This document shows, one piece after another, positions 30,162-41,990 of a stretch of DNA of 64,000 bases. Below the pieces are notes generated by a model, which ran no database searches, was not told the origin of the DNA, and saw nothing but the letters and a program-made list of their open reading frames with translations. This stretch comes from Pseudovibrio sp. JCM 19062 (lineage in GTDB: Bacteria; Pseudomonadota; Alphaproteobacteria; Rhizobiales; Stappiaceae): assembly GCA_001310715.1 (NCBI GenBank), contig BAXV01000006.1, positions 1 to 64,000 of the forward strand. The letters are read 5' to 3'. The position numbers and the translations under genes were made by a program. Position 1 is the first letter of the stretch. Each line of letters opens with the position of its first letter.

Positions 30162-31501
30162 TCAGATGCTGCGGATGTTTATGAAGAATTGGGAGATTTC
30201 GTCGGACATGCCTTCGCTTTGCTTGCTGAGCTCTGTTGCTGCGGATGTTGCTGTGGCAACTGCGCGCTTGGACTCTTCTGCTGTTGCGAGGATGTTGGCC
30301 AGTTCGTTGGTTACGCCTTTTGCATTTTGAGAGGCTGACTGAATACTTTGAGAAATCTCGTTGGTTGCGATGGACTGCTGGTCCACCGAATCTGCGATCG
30401 CAGTTGCAGTGGTGCTGACTTCTTCAATTTTCTGCGAGATTGCGGAGATCTCTTCCACACATCGGTGGGTTTCGCTCTGGATGGCGTTGATTTTGGAGGC
30501 AATCTCGTCGGTTGCTTGACTGGTCTGGCTGGCAAGGTCTTTCACCTCGCTTGCCACCACAGCAAAACCGCGGCCAGCCTCACCTGCACGGGCTGCTTCA
30601 ATCGTGGCGTTGAGGGCGAGCAGGTTGGTCTGTTCGGCAATGGCGCTGATGAGTTCAGTGACCGCACCAATCTCGTTGGTGGCTGTCTGAAGGCCGAGAA
30701 CGGTGTTGTTGGTGCGTTCTGCATCCTTGGAAACTGTTTGGGCTGTCTCTGCGGAGCGAGTAACCTGTGATCCGATTTCAGCGACGCTTGCGGACATTTC
30801 TTCAACTGCTGCGGCTCCGGATTGAACGTCCGAGGCGGTGTGGTCTGCGGACTGGTTTGCCGCTTCGGCGGCCATCTGGCTTTGCTGAGATGTTTCGCGC
30901 AGGGTCAGCGCGGAGTTCTCGACACGGGTGCCGACTTCTTGCGTCTGCTGCATGCGTTCGCTGATGGCTTGCTCGAATGTGTTGATGGCGGCTTCAAGCT
31001 GACTGGTGCGCTCGTCGCGTTCTTCGATGTAGTGGCGATGGTAGGCTGAGATCGCCTGTCCCATGTCGAACATGACTGCTTTTTGCAGAGCGATCAGGCT
31101 TAGTGACAGACGTTTTGAAGAAAAGCGCATTTTGCTTGAAAGAACTTTTGTGAGTTCTTCAAGTATGAAGGTGTACCCGCCAATGTACCAATCTGGCGCA
31201 AGGTCTGCGTGGACGTGGGCGCGGCCAATCTGGTCAACGCGCTCCACGTAGGAGCTGTCGAAACCTGCCGTGAACAGGACCTGCCAGTGGCTGGCTTGCG
31301 CCTTCTTGAGCCAATCGACTTTTTCTGAAATCTTCTTTTTCAGTTCGGGATCGCGCTGAACGTGGTCGTAAAAATCACTTAGTATCCGCGGCAGATGGCC
31401 CTCAACGATGGGCCATATATCTGACAGTGTTTTTATGATCTGACTGTCGATCTTGAAAAAGCCGAGCTGGTTGTCAGGCCTGAACTTGAATTGGTTGTCA
31501 T
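30162..31501 (-). CDS. Globin-coupled methyl-accepting chemotaxis protein (one frameshift at the start)
   Basis: A soluble chemoreceptor of about 446 residues. Residues about 1-165 are a protoglobin sensor domain: [43 protein letters not shown], and the haem-ligand His in [17 protein letters not shown]. The rest is a coiled-coil signalling domain with the tip motif [31 protein letters not shown]. No membrane segment is present. This is the HemAT-like design for oxygen sensing. An indel right after ATG 31501 separates the start codon from the globin frame. No NWETF-like tail for CheR/CheB is seen. Confidence 0.88.
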
Positions 31502-31890
31502 GGCAGCAAATTTCCCGTCAATTTGTCGGGATTAATTGCATTTACAACGATTAATAGTAAGTAGATTTGCACATTTCAAAATCGGGTTGTTCACTTGGAA
31601 TTCCATTTTTTTGCTCGTAAATTTGGCTGATAGTGAGATGTTGAGGCAGATGAGTGTGCGGTAATGTCGCTGTTTTCTGCCGATTTATCCTAGTTTTTGA
31701 GCAGGTCTGTCTACCTATCAGAGAAGTTCAGTGTGTGTTCCTGAAGGAGTGGATAACTCGTTTAAGTTGTAAAAAATGCCGCTTGGAGCGGCATTTTTGT
31801 TTCGTCAAATTATGTCTAGTCGAGCTTCCATCGCAGGTGGTCTCAAACTCAGAGAGGCCTTTCACATGCAAATTCTGCTCTACAATTTGT
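31502..31890. other. Intergenic region between greA and the chemoreceptor gene
   Basis: Contains the greA terminator hairpin at 31771-31797 and, to its left, the presumed promoter of the chemoreceptor gene. Nothing else is supported. Confidence 0.5.
31771..31798 (-). terminator. Rho-independent terminator of greA
   Basis: A 10-bp stem, AAAATGCCGC (31773-31782) with GCGGCATTTT (31788-31797), with a T-run on the minus strand. It lies about 95 bases after the greA stop. Confidence 0.82.
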
Positions 31891-32364
31891 TTACCCGAAT
31901 TGGACTTGGGTAATCTCGTAACCGCGTGCTCCGCCTGGTGCTGTCACTTCGACGCTATCACCAACGGACTTGCCGATGAGTGCGCGTGCGATCGGAGAGG
32001 AGATAGAAATACGGCCACGCTTCACGTCAGCTTCAACATCGCCAACGATCATGTACTTTTTTTTCTTCCTCTGTGTCTTCATCAATGAGAGATACAGTTG
32101 CGCCGAATTTGACAGTGTCGCCATTGAGTTTGGTCAGATCGATGACTTCTGCAAGTCCCAGAAGGCTTCCAGTTCGTTGATCCGGCCCTCGTTGAGGCTC
32201 TGCTGTTCCTTCGCTGCGTGATACTCCGCATTCTCTGAAAGATCACCGTGAGCACGGGCTTCGGAAATGGCTGCAATAATGCGCGGACGTTCTTCGGTTG
32301 TGCGATGCTTCAGCTCTTCTGTGAGCATCACATAACCTTCAGGAGTCATTGGCACCTTTTCCAT
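31891..32364 (-). CDS. greA: Transcription elongation factor GreA (two frameshifts)
   Basis: GreA rescues backtracked RNA polymerase by stimulating transcript cleavage. [29 protein letters not shown] and [23 protein letters not shown] form the coiled coil whose acidic tip (GDLSENAEY) enters the polymerase channel. After a lost G near 32147 the C-terminal domain follows ([21 protein letters not shown]). An extra base in an A/T run near 32056 precedes [30 protein letters not shown]. The corrected length is 157 residues, normal for GreA. It lies 95 bases downstream of carB, as in other Rhizobiales. Confidence 0.95.
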
Positions 32365-32459
32365 GGCTCGTACACCTTTCTAACATTGTGGTGGTGTGGC
32401 CCATCACACTAAAAAACTGACCGGGCTGAGTAACCCCAACCCGGACCTGATAAACTATC

Positions 32460-35400
32460 TTAGCTAAAGTAAGATTGAAGAGACCTTACTTCAAGCGATT
32501 TTGTACGGAATGCTTCAATACCTTGGGCTGCTGCTCCGGCACCTGCTACAGTAGTGTAGTAGGGAACCTTGTTCATCAGCGCAGCTTGCCGAAGCGACCG
32601 ACTATCGGAGAGAGCCTGCGCACCTTCGGTTGTATTGAAGACCAGCTGAACCTCACCATTCTTGATAGCATCAACGATATGAGGGCGCCCTTCAAGCACC
32701 TTGTTGACCTTTGCGCAAGGTATGCCTTGGTTTTCCAAGTATCTTTGCGTGCCCTCAGTGGATATAATGGAAAACCCTGATGCTACGATTTTTCTAGCAG
32801 TTTCAAGAATTTTCGGTTTATCCGCATCCTTCAGAGAGATGAAGACGGTACCACCTTCCGGAATAACCGTGCCGCCGCCGAGCTGTGACTTTGCAAATGC
32901 GACGGAGAAGTCGGTGTCGAGACCCATAACTTCACCGGTTGAGCGCATCTCAGGGCCGAGGACCGTGTCAACACCCGGGAAGCGGGCAAATGGGAAGACA
33001 GCTTCCTTGACCGCGACGTGATCCAGCTTCTTCGGCTTCAGGCCAAAGCTTGCCAGTTTCTCACCTGCCATTACACGTGCTGCAATCTTGGCGATTGGCT
33101 CACCGATGGTTTTGGCGACAAACGGGACTGTTCTTGATGCGCGTGGGTTCACTTCCAGAACGTAGATCTCATCGTCCTTGATAGCGAACTGAACGTTCAT
33201 CAGGCCAACAACGTTGAGTGCGAGGGCAAGTTTGCGTGCCTGTACTTCCAGTTCTGCCAGAGTTTCATCACTGAGCGTATAGGCTGGCAGGGAGCAAGCG
33301 CTGTCGCCAGAATGGATACCAGCTTCTTCGATATGCTCCATGATACCGCAGATGAAGACATCCTCACCATCGCACAGAGCATCCACGTCCACTTCGATTG
33401 CGCCGTCGAGATAACGGTCAAACAGAAGAGGGTTGGTGCCGAGCAGGGTGTTGATCTGGCCGGTCTTGTCGTTAGGATACTTGGCGCGCACGTCATGTGG
33501 AACCAGCTCTGGCAGGGTGCCGAGCAGGTAGTTGTTCAGCGCTTCGTCGTCGCGAATGATCTGCATTGCGCGGCCACCGAGTACGTAGGACGGGCGAACG
33601 ACCAGTGGCAGGCCAAGCTGGTTGGCAATCAGGCGGCCCTGTTCCACAGAGTAGGCGATGCCGTTTTCCGGCTGCTTCAGTTCGATCTTGTGCAGCAAGC
33701 GCTGGAAGCGGTCACGGTCTTCTGCCAGATCAAGCATGTCTGGAGAGGTGCCCAGGATCGGGATGCCTGCCTCAACAAGAGCCTGAGCCAGCTTCAGTGG
33801 AGTCTGGCCACCAAACTGGACGATGACGCCTTTGAGCGTTCCCTTAGCCTGTTCAAGACGCAGGATCTCCAGCACGTCCTCGGAGGTAAGTGGCTCGAAG
33901 TACAGGCGGTCGGAGGTGTCGTAGTCGGTTGAAACCGTTTCCGGGTTACAGTTGACCATGATGGCCTCGTAGCCAGCGTCCTTCAGAGCGAAGGCTGCGT
34001 GACAGCAGCAATAGTCAAACTCGATGCCCTGACCGATGCGGTTTGGACCGCCACCCAGAATAACAACCTTCTGACGCTCGCTTGGCTGTGCTTCACAGGA
34101 TGGCAGGCCAGCGGTTGGGGTTTCATAGGTGGAGTACATGTACGCGGTTGGTGAGGCGAACTCGGCAGCGCAGGTATCGATGCGCTTGTAGACCGGTTTT
34201 ACGTTCAGCTCGGCGCGCAGGGCGGCGACCTTGTCTTCTGTGGTGTCTGCCAGCACTGCGAGGCGACCGTCGGAGAAGCCCATGGCTTTGACATGCGCAT
34301 GGCTTCTGTGTTGGTTGGCAGGCCGTGCTCGACGATCTTTGCTTCCATCTCCACGATTTCCTTAATCTGTTCAAGGAACCATGGGTCGATCTTGCAGATG
34401 TCGAAGATCTCTTTTGTGGATGTGCCGAAGCGAATGGCCTGAGCTACGTTCAGAAGGCGGGTAGGGGTTGGAACCGCCAGAGCTTTGCGGATGGCGTTGG
34501 AATCGTCGCCCTGACCAAAACCGTCCACTTCGATCGGGTCGAGGCCTGAGAGGCCGGTTTCCAGACCGCGCAGTGCTTTCTGCAGGCTTTCCTTGAAGGT
34601 TCGGCCAATGGCCATCACTTCACCAACGGACTTCATGGCTGTGGTCAGTGTTTGTTCAGAGCCGGGAACTTCTCGAATGCGAAGCGTGGGATCTTGGTGA
34701 CCACGTAGTCGATGGTTGGTTCGAAGGAGGCTGGTGTTGCGCCGCCGGTGATGTCGTTTTCCAACTCGTCCAGTGTGTAGCCAACTGCCAGCTTGGCTGC
34801 GATCTTTGCAATCGGGAAGCCGGTTGCCTTGGAGGCGAGGGCAGAAGAGCGGGACACACGCGGGTTCATCTCGATGACAACCAGACGACCGTCGGCCGGG
34901 TTGACGGCGAACTGAACGTTGGAGCACCGGTTTCCACGCCAATCTCACGCAGAACCGCAATGGAGGCGTTCCGCATGATCTGGTATTCTTTGTCCGTCAG
35001 GGTGAGGGCAGGAGCAACGGTGATGGAATCGCCGGTATGCACACCCATCGGGTCGATGTTCTCAATGGAACAGATGATGATGCAGTTGTCCGCTGTGTCG
35101 CGAACCACTTCCATCTCGTATTCTTTCCAGCCCAGCAAGCTTTCGTCGATGAGCACCTGACCGTTTGGAGAGGCATCAATACCGGAGCGAACAATCTGCT
35201 CGAACTCTTCGCGGTTATAAGCCACACCGCCACCGGTGCCGCCGAGCGTAAAGGCCGGGCGAATGATGGCCGGGAGGCCGATGCCGTCCAGCTGGCGCAT
35301 GGCTTCAGCATAGCCTGCGCCGCGGTCGTATCCGGTGATGTTGCCTTCCTCATCAAGGATCGGCGGGGAGGAGGCGATGGCAGCGCGTGGATTTTCCAGG

Positions 35401-35818
35401 CCGATCTTGTCCATGGCCGCGCGGAATTTTTCACGGTCTTCTGCTTTGTCGATCACATCGGCTTTCGCGCCGATCATCTCAACACCGTATTTTTTTCAGA
35501 ACACCTTTGCGGTCCAGTTCCAGCGCGCAGTTCAGCGCGGTCTGTCCACCCATGGTTGGCAGGAGTGCGTCCGGCTTTTCCTTGGCGATGATCTTTTCAA
35601 CGGCGTCTGCGGTGATTGGCTCGATGTAGGTTGCGTCAGCCAGATCCGGATCGGTCATGATGGTCGCCGGATTTGAGTTCACCAAGATAATTCGGTAGCC
35701 TCATCTCGCAGTGCCTTACAAGCCTGGGTTCCTGAGTAATCGAACTCACAGGCTTGACCAATCACGATGGGTCCAGCCCGATGATCATGATAGATTGGAT
35801 GTCATTGCGTTTAGGCAT
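32460..35818 (-). CDS. carB: Carbamoyl-phosphate synthase large subunit (multiple frameshifts)
   Basis: CarB makes carbamoyl phosphate from bicarbonate, ATP and ammonia delivered by CarA, feeding pyrimidine and arginine synthesis. The start is ATG 35818 ([14 protein letters not shown]...). Two ATP-grasp halves are visible: the first with [21 protein letters not shown] and [30 protein letters not shown], the second with [34 protein letters not shown] and [17 protein letters not shown]. The C-terminal allosteric MGS-like domain includes [18 protein letters not shown]. At least six indels (near 35780, 35700, 35493, 34920, 34665 and 34272) are needed. The corrected length is about 1120 residues. 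An essential-class gene this broken points to sequence error. Confidence 0.96.
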
Positions 35819-35997
35819 GGTGACTCACATATGCTCGCGTTGAAGCACCAGTGCACCCGATTGGTGCTCTGGTGGTGCCCTCTGTAGAACTATGTCGGCT
35901 GAGCGTGCGTTATATGAAATATTGGAGAGATTAGAAACCCCAGTCAGCGGCACTTTCCGAAATAATCCGATTTTTTTTCTCAAGACTTAGGGGCAGT

Positions 35998-36231
35998 TTA
36001 TTCAGCTAAGGTCGAAGTCTCTGTGGTTTTCTCGCCGTCAAAGTCTGCAATACCCCTGCTCAAGGCGTAACATGCCAGTCGCACAGCCTTGGGAATATCT
36101 ACCGGAAGACCGTCCCGGTCACCTTTTTCGTAATATTGAATCATTCGCTTTTTCAGGCCGAGACGTTCAGCGGCCTCTTTTTGTTTGTAGCCCATCGACT
36201 TGCGCCAAGCCCGAAACTGAGATGGTTTCAT
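35998..36231 (-). CDS. Small XRE-type helix-turn-helix protein
   Basis: An intact 77-residue DNA-binding protein. SQFRAWRKSMGYKQKEAAERLGLKKRMIQYYEKGDRDG is a Cro/CI-type helix-turn-helix, and the tail (IPKAVRLACYALSRGIADFDG) resembles short chromosomal regulators found in alphaproteobacteria, not phage repressors. It sits between carB and the divergent MerR gene, on the same strand as carB, 180 bases upstream of it. The target is unknown. Confidence 0.8.
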   Translation of the reverse strand: MKPSQFRAWRKSMGYKQKEAAERLGLKKRMIQYYEKGDRDGLPVDIPKAVRLACYALSRGIADFDGEKTTETSTLAE

Positions 36232-37315
36232 GATACTAACCTAGTGATTCCCAGACTGAAAATTTAGTGTACAGACTGAAGCGTAATAATTTGCATTGGT
36301 ACTATTGCATATATCGGAATGCAATAAGCCCGCTCAAGCGGTGATTTACTTCGATACGATCAGTCCGCTTATATTCGTCGTGTTGCACGGTCAAGCCTGT
36401 GGGCGCTTTGACGGCTGGTGTTGTTGTGGTGTTGAGCGGCTGGGCGCCGCGCCATTGTTTCGCTTTGCACAAGCTGAATGTGTTTCAATGACTGAGTCGG
36501 TTGTGAGAATTGTGCAATGCGTGCTGTCTGATGCTTCGAGACAGCCGATCACACCATTATTTTGACATAATTTACATCAAAAGCCACATTATCCCCGCTG
36601 ACCGCGACGGCAGTTTTTATTTTTGCAGCGCGAAAAAAGGATCATCCTGTTTAAAAAAATGTGCGATGTGATCGTCTTGTCAGCTAATTTCCGTTTTGAT
36701 GAGAAAGAATAAACCTAGGGCAGATCCCGAGATGCAGAGTAGTTAGAAGTCATAGTAGTCCTTCACGCTCTCTCTTGGTCATATTCACATATTATAGACA
36801 ATATGTAATTGATGCCTTTTAAGTAAAATGTGCCGGATAACGCAGGAACATCTTTGAAAAATTGGCGGGGAATATAGAATAAAACAGTGGTGCCCCAAAA
36901 GTAGGTAGCGGAATTTTTTCACAATACTTGTCTAGTATAAATACTTAGGGGCTGGGTTGAAAGCAGCTTCAATGTATACGTTGTTTTTGCAAAGTAAAAA
37001 TTGTGGCGGCGGGCTATATTTTATCACTTTCCTTGTGTAGATTATCAATTGTCCAATATGAATTATCATGGAATTCACTGAGGACTTTGAAAGTGGGGGT
37101 ACTTATTCGTCACTGAGAGGTAGCTTCGTTGATGCTTAATTGGGCATGAAGGAAGTTCCGCAGTGGGAATGGGTATCGAATGCTACGGCATGAGCTAGTA
37201 CATAAGTGGAGAGGCGCAAAAGTTATTAGGGGAATTCATGGAGGCACCGGGTGGGGCGCTGAAATGATGAGCTTTTGTAACTCTTCAAGGGTTTAACATA
37301 CGAACCACCGGGCAA
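36232..37315. other. Long AT-rich intergenic region between divergent XRE and MerR genes
   Basis: About 1.1 kb with no convincing gene; the longest frame (36296-36565, plus) has no ribosome site and odd composition. The region is AT-rich from 36570 to 37080. CCTAG-type motifs are present near 36236 (AACCTAGT), 36711 (AACCTAGG) and 36900 (GTAGGTAG). It may hold a small RNA or a decayed gene, but I see no specific signal. Confidence 0.45.
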
Positions 37316-37771
37316 ATGGAAATGAACAGTATTCCTAGCAAGCTAGAAGTTGCTGCAGATATCGCCGGACCTATTCGTGAAGACGATGGTGACGGTCAGC
37401 TGCTCGCAATCTCTGAAATGTCAGAGTTGTTTAGTGTCACTCTGCGGACACTTCGCTTCTATGAGGAGAAGGGACTTCTTAATCCAGTACGTCGTGGTGC
37501 ACGCCGCTTCTACCGAAGCCGCGACGTGAGTCGCATGCGTGTCATTCTTCAGGCCAAGAAGATCGGTCTGACGCTGGCTGAAGTTCGCCGCATTATCAAG
37601 CTCGTTGAGGGTTCTACCCCTCGCGCCGAGCAACTTCAGGAACTACAGGAAATTTGTGGTGCTCAGGAGCAGTTGCTGCAGGAGCAGGAGCAAGCGCTTC
37701 AGGAGCAGATTGCAGAGGTTCGCGGTGTCTCTCAGGCACTCAGCGGCATGTTGCAGCTGGAAGCAGCTTAA
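37316..37771 (+). CDS. MerR family transcriptional regulator
   Basis: An intact 151-residue regulator. The HTH is LLAISEMSELFSVTLRTLRFYEEKGLLNPVRRGARRFYRSRDVSRM, followed by AKKIGLTLAEVRRIIKLVEG, and a long Gln-rich coiled coil (ELQEICGAQEQLLQEQEQALQEQ) for dimerisation. No metal-binding Cys pattern is present in the C-terminal part, so it is not a classical metal sensor. The type is common in Rhizobiales. It is convergent with carA, and each has its own terminator. Confidence 0.88.
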   Translation: MEMNSIPSKLEVAADIAGPIREDDGDGQLLAISEMSELFSVTLRTLRFYEEKGLLNPVRRGARRFYRSRDVSRMRVILQAKKIGLTLAEVRRIIKLVEGSTPRAEQLQELQEICGAQEQLLQEQEQALQEQIAEVRGVSQALSGMLQLEAA

Positions 37772-37794
37772 TTGCTTCTGGTATAACGATATGG

Positions 37795-37826
37795 AACCCG
37801 GCTCCTTCGGTGCCGGGTTTTTTTTG
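37795..37826 (+). terminator. Rho-independent terminator of the MerR gene
   Basis: A perfect 8-bp stem AACCCGGC / GCCGGGTT with a TCCTTCGGT loop, followed by a long T-run. Confidence 0.9.
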
Positions 37827-37895
37827 TTGCCCAGCTTTTGGGAAAATAGGGCTTTGCACGGTCTGCCACCCAAGACCACTTGCAATACTCTCAGC

Positions 37896-37925
37896 AAAAA
37901 AAAGCGGGGTCATGGACCCCGCTTT
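37896..37925 (-). terminator. Rho-independent terminator of carA
   Basis: A perfect 11-bp stem (AAAGCGGGGTC 37901-37911 with GACCCCGCTTT 37915-37925), with a T-run on the minus strand, 26 bases after the carA stop. Confidence 0.9.
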
Positions 37926-37950
37926 CATTGATTTTCTCTACCGGTTTTGA

Positions 37951-39137
37951 TCAGGCAGCTACTTTTGCCTTGTGGTTCTCAATCTGCTCGATGAAGCGAG
38001 AGAACAGGTAGTGGCTGTCTTGTGGGCCCGGAGAGGCTTCCGGGTGGTGCTGTACCGAGAAGACCGGAGCATCTTTTACACGCAGACCACAGTTGGTGCC
38101 GTCGAACAGGGAAACGTGTGTTTCTTCGACGTTGTCCGGTAAGCTGCCAGCGTTCACGGCAAAGCGTGGTTCATGCTGGTGATTTCAACCTTGTTGGTGG
38201 TGTAGTCGTGCACCGGATGGTTTGCACCGTGGTGGCCTGATGCATCTTCTGTGTGGTTCCGCCCAGAGCAAGCGCAAGCATCTGGTGACCGAGGCAGATG
38301 CCGAACAGTGGCAGGCCTGCGTTAATCAGTGTGCGAATGGTTGGAACTGCGTACGCACCGGTTGCGGCTGGGTCGCCCGGGCCGTTGGACAGGAACACGC
38401 CGTCCGGCTTGAGAGCGAGGATGTCCTCAGCAGATGTGGTTGCAGGAACAACAGTCACTCGGCAGCCAGCTTCTGCCAGCAGGCGAAGGATGTTGCGTTT
38501 CACGCCAAAGTCCAGCGCAACCACGTGATGTGCAGGTTTGTCCTGTGTGCCGAAGCTTCATTCCATTCCCAGGTGGTTTCCGTCCACTCGTAAGTGGTTG
38601 GTGTGCTGACGGCCTTTGCCAGGTCAAGACCTTCCAGATCGGGGAGGCTGGCTGCTTCTGCCTTGAGCGCGTCCACATCGAATTCGCCCTCAGGATCATG
38701 TGCGATGATGGCGTTCTGCATGCCTTTTTCGCGAATGAGGGCGGTCAGGGCCCGGGTGTCTACGCCTGTCAGGCCAACAATGCCGCGTGCCTTGAGCCAA
38801 GCGTCGAAATGGTTACCTGATCGGTAGTTGGAAGGGAGGTAATGTCGGTTCGCAAAACCGCACCACGCACGCCAGAGGTCTCTTCCATACGGACAGTTTC
38901 GATATCATCTTCATTGGTTCCCACATTGCCGATGTGAGGGAAGGTGAAGGTGATGATCTGTCCTGCATAGGAAGGGTCTGTGAGAATCTCTTCATAACCG
39001 GTCATTGCCGTATTGAAGCAGACTTCGCCGGACGCTTTTCCAAGAGCTCCAACGCCTCGGCCTTCAATGACAGTACCATCAGCGAGTACGAGGAGGGCGG
39101 TAGGTTTGGGTGCAGACCACGCGTCTTGAGCTTTCAT
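37951..39137 (-). CDS. carA: Carbamoyl-phosphate synthase small subunit (several frameshifts)
   Basis: CarA hydrolyses glutamine and passes ammonia to CarB. The start is [13 protein letters not shown] at 39137. The N-terminal domain contains [53 protein letters not shown]. The class I amidotransferase domain has [31 protein letters not shown], the nucleophile Cys in [17 protein letters not shown], and [12 protein letters not shown] for the catalytic His and Glu. Indels lie near 38815, 38560, 38250 and 38165. The corrected length is about 395 residues. It is unlinked to carB by about 2 kb holding two regulators, though both face the same way. Confidence 0.95.
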
Positions 39138-39387
39138 CACTTGCTTTCTTGATACGGTTGGTGACAATATGCGTCCATCTGCTACGCTCCAAAGGGACTT
39201 GACTTTGGTGCGTCACAGTCGCATCAAGGCCGGGACCATAGGAGAAGGGCTCCTTCTGGTCAATATCACTCGCGTAGAAATAGTGTAGCGAGAATGATAG
39301 GAGATAAGCCTAAATCACACGGATAAGGCGTATTGTCCAAGATTTAGAAAGCCTCTCTTAAAATTTCCGCGTCAGGGTTCTTTTAGT

Positions 39388-39850
39388 ATGTTGCGAGAAA
39401 AAAAATAGCGAATGCGCTCAAAGCCGCGCAAGAAGACAATAACAAGAGACGTGCGCTACGTTGCGCCTCATCAGTGCAGCCATTATGGATCGTGATTTGG
39501 CCGCTCGTGAAAACGGGCGTGATGGCTTGAGCGATGAAGAGCTGATGGACCTTCTGCACACCATGCTGCTTCAGCGTGAGCAGGAAGCAACGCACTGTGA
39601 AGCCAATGGCAAAATGGAGCTTGCTGTGCAGGAGCGTGAGGAAGTGGAAATGATCCGCGAGTTCCTGCCTTCTCAGCTTAGCGAATACGAAATGAAGCTT
39701 GTTTGTCAAACAGTTGTCGAGTGCGTGGAAGCGCGCGGGCTGCGTGATATGGGCCGGTGTATGGCCGAGTTGAAAGAGCGTTATCCGGGTCAGATGGACT
39801 TTGCAAAGGCCAGCTGCATGGTGAAACAGATGTTGCGTGCTCCGCAATAA
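39388..39850 (+). CDS. yqeY: GatB/YqeY domain-containing protein (frameshifted near the start)
   Basis: A protein of about 154 residues of the YqeY/GatB C-terminal-like family, which resembles the tRNA-binding tail of the amidotransferase subunit GatB; the cellular role is not settled. ATG 39388 starts MLREK, an indel in the A-run at 39397-39405 follows, then IANALKAAQEDNNKRRA. A second indel near 39451 leads to RLISAAIMDRDLAARENGRDGLSDEELMDLL, MLLQREQEATHCEANGK and EMIREFLPSQLSEYEMK. It is divergent from carA and upstream of dnaG, the usual alphaproteobacterial order. Confidence 0.88.
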
Positions 39851-40030
39851 GTAGTTGCTCCTAAAGCGTTTTTTTGTCCGCCGTGTCGTCATGATGCGGC
39901 TTTTCTTTTTCCGAAAGCATTTTTGAGGTCAGCCAGTGCGCAATGGGGGGTTTTGCTGGCTTCTCCGGCCTTCAGGGGTATAAAATGCTAGGCTCAGCTG
40001 CTGTCCGGCAGAATTACAAATTGGAATATC

Positions 40031-41990
40031 ATGCGTTTTGATCAGCTCTTCCTTGATGACATTCGCAATCGCGTCTCGCTTTCTGACGTGGTGGGACGAC
40101 GTGTAACGTGGGATCGACGCAAATCTCAGCCGGCAAGGGTGATTATTGGGCTTGCTGCCCCTTCCATTCAGAGAAGTCTCCGAGCTTCCACGTTGATGAG
40201 CGCCGCAACCGCTACAAGTGTTTTGGTTGTGGTGAAAGTGGAGATCATTTCAAGTTTTTGATGGAAACAGAGGCCTGAGTTTTCCCGAAGCTGTGGAAGA
40301 ATTGGCCGGTGTGGCGGGAATCGCTATGCCTGCGCCCGATCCTCAGGCGGCAAAACGAGCAGCCAAGCGTAATTCACTGACCGATGTCTGCGAGATGGCG
40401 GTGCGGTATTTCCGGCATATGTTCCAGTCTGCCGAGGGGCGTTCGGCGCAGGAGTACGTTAAGCGCCGTGGTTTGAGTGCGGAGACACTTAACGAGTTTC
40501 AGTTCGGATTTGCGCCTGCGGGGCGGGATAATCTGAAGAAGGCTTTGATGGCCAAGGATGTCACCGAAGCCGAGCTGATTGAAGTTGGTCTTCTGATCAA
40601 GCCGGAGGATGGTCGTCCGTCTTATGACCGGTTCCGCAATCGTTTGATGATCCCGATCCATGATGACCGGGGCAGGGCGGTTGCGTTTGGTGGCCGAACC
40701 ATGGACCGGATGGACAACCGAAGTATCTGAACTCACCGGAAACGCCGATCTTCCATAAAGGCGCCATGCTGTTTAACGCGCACCGGGCGCGTCAGCCTGC
40801 TTATGAAGCGGGGCAGGCGATTGTGGTTGAAGGCTATATGGATGCCATTGCGTTGTGGCAGGCAGGCATTAAAGGCACTGTTGCGAGCCTGGGAACGGCG
40901 TTCACTGAAGACCAGATCATGCGGCTTTGGAAGTTTGCCGATGAGCCGGTGGTTTGTTTTGACGGTGATGTGGCCGGTATTTCCGCCGCGCACCGAGCTG
41001 TGGACCGCATCTTGCCTGTTCTGACAAGTGGCAAGTCATTCCAGTTTGCGTTTCTGCCTGATGGGCAGGACCCGGATGATGTGATTAATGCTGGCGGCAC
41101 CGCTGCCATGCATAGTGAGATTGACAAGCCCTTCCGCTTTCAGAGGTCGTCTGGCGACGCGAGAGCAACATGCGCGGATTGATACTCCGGAGCGCAAAGC
41201 CGCGCTGGAAAAGGCGGTTGAGGATCTGGTCGGCACCATCAAGGATGAGCGCGTTCAAAAGCGCTACCGGATGGATCTACGCCTCAAGCTCTCAAATCTG
41301 TTTTATGAGGAGAGCCGACGCGCGCGCGGAAAAAGTGGTGGCCGTGATGGCGGCTGGCGTGATGGCAAAGGCAGCAGCACGGACAGAGCCTCTCTGGCAT
41401 TGATGGAGGCGCCTGATACGCCGGCGTATGGGGTGGAGCGCAGTTTCTGCACCATGTGTCTGATGTTCCCAGAGTTGTTCGAGCGTCATTTTGAGCGGAT
41501 TTCTCAGCTGACCTACTCCAATGAGCTGCATTCCATGTTCATGGTATCGCTGGTGCGCATTGCGACGGATCTGGCGGAAGGGGCTGTGACGCAGATCTAC
41601 AATAAGCTGGATGAGCGGTTCTACCAGATCCTGCAGGAGGCAATTGCGAGTGCAGCAAGCGAAGGGGATGCCGGTAAGGCCAGTACTTTGCGCCGCTGGG
41701 ACGCGCTGACCAACCGTCTGCAGATTTTGAGGGAAGACCCACCCGAGGACTTTGTGGAGATGCTGTTCCTGAACTATGCGGATATGCTTGAGCTGCGCAT
41801 GTTGGAGCGGGAGCTGGAACAGGAAACGCGGGCAATGGAAGAAAACCTGACGGAAGAGAGCTGGCATCGTTTTCAGGCTCTGAAGCAGGATTTGGCGCGC
41901 CGCCGCGAGGAATGTTTGCGCGATGAGCAGGAGCTGGCAGAGCGGGCGGTGAAAATGCGTGCCGCTCCGAAGACTTCGGCTTCTGCTTGA
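40031..41990 (+). CDS. dnaG: DNA primase (several frameshifts)
   Basis: DnaG synthesises RNA primers at the replication fork. ATG 40031 gives [30 protein letters not shown]. After a lost G near 40140, the zinc-binding domain reads [32 protein letters not shown]. The TOPRIM core includes [29 protein letters not shown] and [20 protein letters not shown], with [11 protein letters not shown] after it. The C-terminal helicase-interaction region is long and Glu-rich ([21 protein letters not shown]). Further indels lie near 40275, 40725 and 41135. The corrected length is about 653 residues. Confidence 0.96.

Noticed and set aside
32460..35818. carB as a true pseudogene
   Set aside because: At least six single-base indels with all family motifs intact, in a window where most essential genes are broken the same way; sequencing error explains it better.
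36296..36565. 89-residue open frame in the carB-MerR gap
   Set aside because: No ribosome site, Cys/Trp-rich odd composition (GWCCCGVE) and no domain.
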